Assembly: GCA_036399715.1 (NCBI GenBank)
Contig: DASWMO010000353.1
Span: 1-11,066, forward strand
DNA from: DASVSE01 sp036399715
GTDB taxonomy: Bacteria > Bacteroidota > Rhodothermia > Rhodothermales > Rubricoccaceae
Reading direction: 5' to 3'
Length of the DNA: 11,066 bases
The position numbers and the translations under genes were made by a program. Shown in pieces: positions 1-5,272 of the stretch (positions are counted from its first letter, which is position 1; each line of letters begins with the position of its first letter). The notes below the pieces were generated by a model. It was not told where the DNA came from. It did no database searches and worked only from the letters and a program-made list of their open reading frames with translations.

Positions 1-113
1 CGCTCGTAGCGCGCCGTGTCCGACGCCGCGCACGGTCGCGGTGCCGGGCCACGAGTCTCCCCCGGGTTGGGTGAGAGCTCTGTCCGGCTCACGCCGGATG
101 GGGTTAGAGGGAG
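1..113. other. Left-edge segment with no assignable gene
   Basis: No confident gene is visible here. The three rightward frames reach stop codons at 7-9, 72-74 and 154-156, and the peptides they give are arginine-rich and uninformative, so the last codons of a gene entering from the left could end at 9 or 74 but cannot be identified. A small inverted repeat (6-base arms at 83-88 and 93-98, 4-base loop) lies in the middle. No tRNA T-loop or other RNA signature was recognised. The strong plus-strand terminator that follows implies that something rightward ends nearby. Confidence 0.4.
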
Positions 114-155
114 CGGCGGGGCGGCTGACCACGGGTCGGCCGCCCCGCCGTTTTT
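114..155 (+). terminator. Rho-independent terminator (plus-strand orientation)
   Basis: Two arms, 114-130 and 134-150, pair over 17 positions around a 3-base loop. Sixteen pairs are Watson-Crick, mostly G-C, and one (126/138) is a T-G wobble. Five T residues follow at 151-155. In RNA from the minus strand the wobble becomes an A-C mismatch, and only a weak pyrimidine run follows, so the best orientation is rightward, ending a transcript that enters from the left edge. The T run overlaps the TAA stop of the leftward rlmB gene (156-154), so the same hairpin may also weakly terminate or protect the 3' end of that operon. Confidence 0.85.
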
Positions 156-957
156 AGGCCCCCGCCCCCCGCTCGACGCGCGCGGCGGCGAACAGCGCGA
201 TGCCCGCCGCGACAGATGCATTCAGCGACTCGGCCGCGCCGCGGATCGGGATCTCGACGAGTGCGTCGCAGGCCGCGCGCACGCCGGACCGCAGCCCGCG
301 GCCCTCGTTGCCGACGACGAGCACGACCGGCCGGTCCCAGTCGTAGTCCCAGACCGTGAACCGCTCGGGATCGCCGCGGAGGGCCGCCCCACCATCCAGC
401 CCGACGACCCAGTAGCCGCGCTCCTTGGTCTGCTCCAGCGCGGCGGCGAGGCTGGAGACGCGCGCGATCGGAATCCGCAGCGCCGTCCCGGCGCTCGCCT
501 TGACGGCTGTCGACGAGAGCGGCGCCATGCGGCGCTCGGGGACGACGACGCCCGCGCCGCCGGCCGCGACCGTGCTCCGCAGGATCGCGCCGAAGTTGTG
601 CGGGTCCTCGATCTCGTCGAGCACGACGACGATCGGCTTGGCCGCACGGACGGCGTCGAGGCCCGGCGCGATGCCGGCGAGCATTTCGTCGAGGTCCGCG
701 TACGCGACCGGCGCGACGATGGCGACGACGCCCTGGTGCGTCTGCCGCGGCGCCAGAAACTCGACCCGCTGCGCGGGCACGCTCAGCACGGGCACGCCAC
801 CTTCTCGCGCGAGCCGCCGAATGGCGTCGATGCCGCTCCCGTGGGCGCCGCGCTGCAACACGACCTTCTCGACGCGGGCGTCGCCACGTTCGAGGGCCTC
901 GCGGACAGGGTTGCGCCCGACGAGGACGCCCGGGCTTTGAGTCGGGTCAGAGGTCAT
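154..957 (-). CDS. rlmB: 23S rRNA 2'-O-ribose methyltransferase, RlmB/TrmH (SpoU) family
   Basis: A 267-residue SPOUT-class methyltransferase. Family members use S-adenosylmethionine to methylate the 2'-OH of a nucleotide in 23S rRNA (G2251 for E. coli RlmB). The N-terminal ~80 residues (VLVGRNPVREAL at 11-22) form the substrate-binding domain of RlmB-type proteins. The three SpoU motifs are intact: motif 1 at 114-127 with Asn121 and Arg127 (DEIEDPHNFGAILR), motif 2 at 214-222 (VVGNEGRGL), and motif 3 at 235-250 with the ESLNASVA knot segment. Length is normal. The ATG at 957-955 lies inside the end of the upstream decarboxylase gene (11-base overlap), suggesting translational coupling; no Shine-Dalgarno sequence is visible. 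The family is certain; the exact target nucleotide is inferred, since TrmH paralogues with other targets exist. Confidence 0.88.
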   Translation of the reverse strand: MTSDPTQSPGVLVGRNPVREALERGDARVEKVVLQRGAHGSGIDAIRRLAREGGVPVLSVPAQRVEFLAPRQTHQGVVAIVAPVAYADLDEMLAGIAPGLDAVRAAKPIVVVLDEIEDPHNFGAILRSTVAAGGAGVVVPERRMAPLSSTAVKASAGTALRIPIARVSSLAAALEQTKERGYWVVGLDGGAALRGDPERFTVWDYDWDRPVVLVVGNEGRGLRSGVRAACDALVEIPIRGAAESLNASVAAGIALFAAARVERGAGA

Positions 958-2332
958 CGGCGAGGCGGTCGAGGCGGGAGGCGATCCACGGCACGGCGGG
1001 TTCGTGCTCGGGCTTCATGAGCACGCTCCGCAGCACCCGCGCCGACGGCGCGTCGGGCGCGAGGCCCCAGCGGCGGCCGAGGCGCGCGGCGTCGAGGCGG
1101 TAGAGCGAGAGGAACAGCGGGTCGGCCGGGTCGGCCGTGCCCGCGTCGAAGATCGCGCCCGCAGCCGCGTCGGTCGTGGAGACGGCGTCCGTCTTCGGCG
1201 CGTAGACCACGATGTCGGTCGTCGGCGGCGCCCAGACGCGGAACCGGTCGGACGCATCGAGGCGCGCCGCGAGGTCGCGGGCGGCGCGGAGGCCGGCAGT
1301 GAGGATTGGCCCGAGACCGTCGTCCGCGCGCAGCGGGAGCGCCCGGAGTGTCAGCCACAGGGCCGCCGCGGCCGCGCCGGGGCGCGAGCATTCGAGGCTG
1401 ATCTCTCCGAGGTGGAGGGCCTCGGACGTGAAGTAGGTGTAGGGCGAGTCGTGCCGGTAATGCCGCCCGACGGACGGGTCGCGGAAGAGGACCGCGCCGC
1501 AGCCGTAGGGCTGAAGGCCATGTTTGTGCGGGTCCACGACGACTGAATCGGCGTCGCCAATCGCCTGGAAGTCGGCGGCCGGAAACCCGTGCGGGGCATC
1601 GGCTCCGGTCAGCAGACGAAAGAAGCCGCCGTAGGCCGCGTCGATGTGGACGCGGGCGCCGTGCGAGCGGCACAGCGGGATCGCCTCGGCGATGGGATCG
1701 ACGGTCCCGAGGCCCGTCGTCGCGGCCGTGAGCACGACCGTCCCGACGCGGCCCGACGCGAGGGCTTCTTCCAACGCATCGAGGCGCATCCGCCCGTCGT
1801 CGTCGCACTCCACCAGCACGGTTTCGACGCCGAGCACGCCGTTCATACGTGCGTGCGTGTAGTGTGCGTCGCGGCTCACCGCGACGGCTCGGCCATTGGT
1901 CTCCTCGCGGGCAACGAAGAGGGCTTCGAGGTTGGCGACCGTCCCGCCGCCCGTCAGATGCCCGAGGTGCGTCTCGGGGAAGCCGAGCATTTCGGCGAGC
2001 CACGAGACGGCCTCGCGCTCCATCGCGGCCGTCGGTGGGCCGCCGTCGAGGGCGTGGTTGTTGGGGTTGATGCGCGCCGCGGCCGCATACGCGGCGAGGG
2101 CCACCGGGTGCGGCGGCTTGAGCATCTGCCCCACGAAGCGCGGGTGGAAGAACGGGTACATGCCCGGACTCGGCCCTCGCGGCGGCGCCGTAAGGCGGTC
2201 CAGGAACTCGTCGAGGGCCACGCCAAGACGCTCGGCGTCGACCGCTGAAGCCGGGTGCGGGGCGACGGGCCCAAAGCCCGCCTCCCACGCGTCGAGACGC
2301 GCCGTAGTCTGGTCGAGGAGCGCCTTCGTCAT
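947..2332 (-). CDS. Group II PLP-dependent decarboxylase (aromatic/acidic amino acid decarboxylase family), substrate unknown
   Basis: A 461-residue fold-type I pyridoxal-phosphate enzyme of the glutamate/tyrosine/aromatic amino acid decarboxylase family (Pfam PF00282). Visible features in order are NPNNH at 89-93, the phosphate-binding TGGGTVANLEAL at 127-138, the ring-stacking His157 in DAHYTH, HIDAAYGGF at 229-237 with Asp231 contacting the pyridine nitrogen, and DPHKHGLQPYGCG at 267-279 with Lys270 as the Schiff-base lysine. SLECSRPGAAAAALW at 312-326 is also typical. All cofactor residues are present, so it should be active. The substrate cannot be read from sequence: related proteins act on glutamate, tyrosine, tryptophan, DOPA, aspartate or cysteine sulfinate. 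Its ATG overlaps the lgt stop as ATGA, and its end overlaps rlmB by 11 bases. No transporter or antiporter of a decarboxylase acid-resistance system is next to it. Confidence 0.87.
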   Translation of the reverse strand: MTKALLDQTTARLDAWEAGFGPVAPHPASAVDAERLGVALDEFLDRLTAPPRGPSPGMYPFFHPRFVGQMLKPPHPVALAAYAAAARINPNNHALDGGPPTAAMEREAVSWLAEMLGFPETHLGHLTGGGTVANLEALFVAREETNGRAVAVSRDAHYTHARMNGVLGVETVLVECDDDGRMRLDALEEALASGRVGTVVLTAATTGLGTVDPIAEAIPLCRSHGARVHIDAAYGGFFRLLTGADAPHGFPAADFQAIGDADSVVVDPHKHGLQPYGCGAVLFRDPSVGRHYRHDSPYTYFTSEALHLGEISLECSRPGAAAAALWLTLRALPLRADDGLGPILTAGLRAARDLAARLDASDRFRVWAPPTTDIVVYAPKTDAVSTTDAAAGAIFDAGTADPADPLFLSLYRLDAARLGRRWGLAPDAPSARVLRSVLMKPEHEPAVPWIASRLDRLADDL

Positions 2333-3321
2333 GCCGGGACAGCGGCTCGCGTGGTCGGTACGGCATCGCCGTCGCGAGGAGCAGAGTCACGACGCGTCGT
2401 GAAGGCCAGTCCGATGAGGCCCGCCGTGAACAGGCCGACCGAGATGAGCTGCGACTGCGACAGCCCGAACGCGACGATCGGGTTGACGCGGATGATCTCG
2501 ACCACGAACCGCTCGATGCCCGCGAAAACGAAGTACAGCGACACGAGCCAGCCCGCGCGGAACGGGTGCTTCCGCAGCGCCCACAGCACGCCCGCGAGGG
2601 CGGCGCAGATGGCGAGTTCGTAGAGCATGGTCGGGTAGACGCCCGTCGGGGCAGCGATCGGGCAGACCTCGCCGCGGACGAGCGCGTTGAACTGCACCGG
2701 GTCCATCGGCGTCTGGCCGGGCCCGACGAGGTTGCGCGGGAACGTCTCGGACCACAGGAAGCCCGGGATCCAGCCCGGCTTGTTGGCGAGCGTGGAGCAC
2801 ACGCCCCAGTCGCCGTCGCCCGAGAGGTAGCACCCGACGCGGCCGAGACCGTAGGCGAGCATCAGGCCCGGCGCGATGGCGTCGAACAGGCGCAGGACGG
2901 GAATCCCTTTGCGGCGGGCGTAGATCGCGAACGCGATCGTCGCGCAGATGAGGCCGCCGTAGAACGTCAGTCCCGACGTAGCGAAGATCATCCCGAGCGG
3001 GTCGGCCGTAAACTCGTCCCAGAAGTCGAAGATGTGGAACAGCTTCGAGCCGAGGATGCCGAAGACGGCCGCCATGCCCATCAGCGTCCAGATGAGGACA
3101 GACGGGCTCGCGTCGACGGTCCGCTCGCGGCCCTTCGCGTCTGTCGCCTTCGTCCGGACCGGCGGGACGAGGCCGCCGGCGTACATCCGGTCCAGCTCGA
3201 CGCGCGTCATCGCCGTCGCGGTCAGGATCGCCACGGCGACCATGAGGCCGAACGTGTAGAGCGGGACCGGGAAGTCGAACCCGAAGAGGTCGCGCGTGAG
3301 GTCGCTGAGGCGAGGGTACAT
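2329..3321 (-). CDS. lgt: Phosphatidylglycerol-prolipoprotein diacylglyceryl transferase
   Basis: A 330-residue inner-membrane enzyme with several hydrophobic segments. Lgt transfers diacylglycerol from phosphatidylglycerol to the lipobox cysteine of prolipoproteins, the first step of lipoprotein maturation. The signature segment GRVGCYLSGDGDWG at 160-173 holds the conserved arginine (Arg161), preceded by Asp147 of FDAIAP. LTFYGGL at 118-124 matches the HGGL motif with Tyr in place of His. YPTMLYE at 229-235 corresponds to HPxQLYE, and ERFVVEIIR at 270-278 is the late conserved Arg/Glu segment. The GC(H/Y)xSGDGDWG form is what I associate with Bacteroidota-type Lgt. There is an extra hydrophilic stretch at about 50-72 after the first membrane segment. 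The start at 3321 gives a normal N-terminus. The TGA stop overlaps the decarboxylase ATG, and the hisS stop is 53 bases upstream. Confidence 0.93.
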   Translation of the reverse strand: MYPRLSDLTRDLFGFDFPVPLYTFGLMVAVAILTATAMTRVELDRMYAGGLVPPVRTKATDAKGRERTVDASPSVLIWTLMGMAAVFGILGSKLFHIFDFWDEFTADPLGMIFATSGLTFYGGLICATIAFAIYARRKGIPVLRLFDAIAPGLMLAYGLGRVGCYLSGDGDWGVCSTLANKPGWIPGFLWSETFPRNLVGPGQTPMDPVQFNALVRGEVCPIAAPTGVYPTMLYELAICAALAGVLWALRKHPFRAGWLVSLYFVFAGIERFVVEIIRVNPIVAFGLSQSQLISVGLFTAGLIGLAFTTRRDSAPRDGDAVPTTRAAVPA

Positions 3322-3342
3322 GAGACGAGGGCAGGCGGCGGG

Positions 3343-3350
3343 AGAACGTA
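3343..3350 (-). promoter_or_regulatory. Possible -10 element upstream of lgt
   Basis: Read on the minus strand this is TACGTTCT, which keeps the TAnnTT core of the Bacteroidota -7 element TAnnTTTG. It ends 21 bases before the lgt ATG, the same spacing seen for the candidate elements before htrA (21), EF-G (22) and accD (24). No clear -33/-35 element accompanies it, and a six-base core match can occur by chance. If real, lgt-decarboxylase-rlmB has its own promoter in addition to any read-through from hisS. Confidence 0.3.
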
Positions 3351-3374
3351 CGGTGGGGGATCAGCGCCCGGAGG

Positions 3375-4667
3375 TCAGCCCCGGCGCCCGTCGAGGAGGT
3401 ACGCGGCGAGGCTCGCGAGCGGGACGGACTCCTGCTGCGACGCGACGAGGTCCCGCACCGTCACCGGCCCGTCGGAGAGGTCATTGCCTTCGACGAAGAC
3501 GGCGAACCGTGCGCCGGACCGGTCGGCCGCCTTCATCTGGGCCTTCACGGATAGGTTCACGAGCGCCGTGTCGACGCAGACCTCATCGTCACGGAGCCTC
3601 TGGGCGAGTCGGACGGCCGCTCGTCCTTCAGCCGAACCTGTGGCGATGACGAACACATCGGGGCGCTCCGCCTCGGGAAGGGTGACGCCCTGGGCGGCGA
3701 GGGCGAGAAAGAGGCGCTCGATGCCGGCCGCGAACCCGACCGCGGGCACGGGCGCCTTCGAGCCAACGAGTTCCGCGAGGCCATCGTAGCGCCCGCCCGC
3801 GCCGAGGGCGCTCTGGGCGCCGAGGGCGTCGGACTCCAGTTCGAAGACGGTCCGGGTGTAGTAGTCCAGCCCGCGTACCAGGGCCGGGTCCTCGACGTAC
3901 GGGACGCCGAGCAGGTCGAGGAGCGCCTTGACCTCGGCGTAGTGGTCCGCCGCTTCGGGCCCGACAAAATCAGGCAGGCGCGGGGCGGCGTCGAGGAGCG
4001 CGCGCTCGGCGGGGTCCTTGGTGTCGAGGATGCGGAGCGGGTTGGCGTCGAGGCGCGTGCGGCTCGCGTGGGAGAGGCCGGCGGCGTGCGGGGCGAGGTA
4101 CTCGCGGAGGGCGTCGCGGTAGCGCGGCCGGTCGGCCGCGTCGCCGAGGGTGTTGAGGCGCAGGCGCGTGCCCGTGACGCCGAACGCGGTGTAGACGGCC
4201 CGCATGCACGCGATCGTCTCGGCGTCGGCGCGGGCATCGGACGTGCCCAGCAGCTCGGTCCCGAACTGGTGGAACTGCCGGAAGCGGCCCTTCTGCGGGC
4301 GCTCGGCGCGGAAGCACGGGCCGATGTAGAACAGCCGCTGCGGGCTCTTCTGGCCGAGGAGCCCGTGCTGGAGCACGGCCCGCATGGTCGGCGCCGTCAC
4401 CTCGGGCCGGAGGACGTACGTCTCGCGCGTCCGCTCGACCGTAAACATCTCCTTGCTCACGATGTCTGTTGTCGCCCCGACGCCGCGGGCGACGAGGTCG
4501 ACGGGCTCCAGCACGGGTGTGCGGATCTCCTCGAACGCGTAGCGCGCCATCACACCGCGAACCGTCGCCTCGACGTGGCGCCACGCGGCGGAGCCGGCGA
4601 CGGCCGAGCCGCCGTTCTCATAGGCGTCGGGGAGAACATCGAAGGTGCCGCGGATAGACTGAAACAT
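3375..4667 (-). CDS. hisS: Histidyl-tRNA synthetase
   Basis: A 430-residue class IIa aminoacyl-tRNA synthetase that charges tRNA-His. The catalytic core shows the N-terminal RGTFDVLP (6-13), motif 1 around 46-58 (EEIRTPVLEP), motif 2 with FRAERPQKGRFRQFHQF at 119-135 and the ATP-contacting Arg120, the histidine-specific signature RGLDYYTRTVFE at 265-276, and motif 3 with AGGRYDGL at 290-297 and GIERL at 315-319. The C-terminal anticodon-binding domain runs from about 335 to 426. The frame is open to an upstream ATG at 4745, but the family N-terminus begins at MFQSIRG, so 4667 is chosen; the extra 26 residues would also run into the PTS gene. The gap to that upstream gene is 31 bases with no promoter-like motif, so the two are probably co-transcribed. 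Confidence 0.95.
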   Translation of the reverse strand: MFQSIRGTFDVLPDAYENGGSAVAGSAAWRHVEATVRGVMARYAFEEIRTPVLEPVDLVARGVGATTDIVSKEMFTVERTRETYVLRPEVTAPTMRAVLQHGLLGQKSPQRLFYIGPCFRAERPQKGRFRQFHQFGTELLGTSDARADAETIACMRAVYTAFGVTGTRLRLNTLGDAADRPRYRDALREYLAPHAAGLSHASRTRLDANPLRILDTKDPAERALLDAAPRLPDFVGPEAADHYAEVKALLDLLGVPYVEDPALVRGLDYYTRTVFELESDALGAQSALGAGGRYDGLAELVGSKAPVPAVGFAAGIERLFLALAAQGVTLPEAERPDVFVIATGSAEGRAAVRLAQRLRDDEVCVDTALVNLSVKAQMKAADRSGARFAVFVEGNDLSDGPVTVRDLVASQQESVPLASLAAYLLDGRRG

Positions 4668-4698
4668 CGAGACGGGATTGGAAATGGGGCGGGCAGCG

Positions 4699-5175
4699 TC
4701 AGCCCATCGCGGTTTCGGCGTGCGCGAGAACGGCGCAGAACGCATCGGCGTCGGGCGCGGCGAGGAAGGACTCGCGGACGCCCGGGCGGACGAGCAGGCG
4801 CGAGATGCGGCTCAGCAGGCGTACGTGCGCCCCAGGGTCGCCGTCGGGCGAGGCGATGAGGAGCGCGAGGCGAACCGGCGCGCCGTCGAGCGCGTCGTAC
4901 TCGACCGGGGTGGCGAGCGTGACGAGGGCCGCAACGGTTTCGGTGAGGGCCGTGCTGCGGGCGTGTGGGAGCGCGAGCCCGTCGCCGACGCCCGTCGAGA
5001 GCGTCGCCTCGCGCGCCTCGACGTCGGCGAGCAGGCGGGGCGCGTCGGTGACGGCCGGCGACGTCGCCGCGAGCGCGACGAGGCGGCGCAGCAGGTCCGC
5101 CTTGGACGGCACCGCGAGGCCGACGCGGACGCGCTCCGGGGCGAGCAGAGACGTGAGGAGGCGGTCGGCGGGCAT
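4699..5175 (-). CDS. PTS EIIA type-2 domain protein (PtsN-like)
   Basis: A 158-residue single-domain protein of the fructose/mannitol EIIA family (PTS_EIIA type-2). Such domains receive a phosphoryl group from HPr or NPr on a conserved histidine. GVGDGLALPHARS at 62-74 contains the predicted phosphosite His71, and His117 in GAHVRLLSRIS matches the second conserved histidine. No EIIB or EIIC domain, HPr or EI is encoded nearby, so a regulatory role like that of PtsN is likelier than sugar transport; this is inference. The frame continues upstream to a TTG at 5214, but the 13 added residues are unlike the family, so the ATG at 5175 is preferred. It sits 96 bases after the EF-G stop and 31 bases before hisS. 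Confidence 0.85.
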   Translation of the reverse strand: MPADRLLTSLLAPERVRVGLAVPSKADLLRRLVALAATSPAVTDAPRLLADVEAREATLSTGVGDGLALPHARSTALTETVAALVTLATPVEYDALDGAPVRLALLIASPDGDPGAHVRLLSRISRLLVRPGVRESFLAAPDADAFCAVLAHAETAMG

Positions 5176-5210
5176 AGGGTCGGGGTCGCCCGACGCGGCG
5201 CGGGGGAGCC

Positions 5211-5218
5211 GCAAGATA
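5211..5218 (-). promoter_or_regulatory. Possible -10 element upstream of the PTS EIIA gene
   Basis: The minus strand reads TATCTTGC, close to the TATCTTGG seen 24 bases before accD and the CATCTTGG before EF-G. It lies 35 bases before the PTS ATG and just after a GC-rich inverted repeat that follows the EF-G stop. No consensus -35 hexamer is present at 17 bases spacing. Repeated occurrence of the same octamer upstream of genes is the main support. Confidence 0.35.
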
Positions 5219-5233
5219 CCGGGCCCGCCAGGG

Positions 5234-5272
5234 GCGCTCGGGCCGCCGCATCGCGTGGCCCGCCCCGAGCGC
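5234..5272 (-). repeat. GC-rich inverted repeat just after the EF-G stop codon
   Basis: Nine-base arms at 5234-5242 and 5264-5272 are perfect complements around a 21-base loop, and the right arm includes the last base of the EF-G TAG stop (5274-5272). An alternative inner pairing (5240-5244 with 5257-5261) stacks on the outer six pairs. No T run follows in the leftward direction, so it is not a classical intrinsic terminator; it may slow read-through or protect the EF-G mRNA 3' end. Confidence 0.35.

Noticed and set aside
16..1020. Long plus-strand open frame opposite rlmB
   Set aside because: Arg/Asp/Gly-rich low-complexity peptide with no family motif; it lies antisense to a clear rlmB and crosses a strong terminator. 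Typical high-GC shadow frame.
954..2390. 478-codon minus-strand frame overlapping the decarboxylase in another phase
   Set aside because: Arginine/proline-rich composition and no motifs, while the other phase carries all PLP-decarboxylase motifs.
2566..3789. 407-codon plus-strand frame opposite lgt and the hisS end
   Set aside because: Charged low-complexity sequence antisense to two well-supported genes.
4668..4745. Longer hisS start adding 26 residues
   Set aside because: HisS proteins begin near MFQSIRGTFD; the extension has no homology and overlaps the end of the PTS gene.
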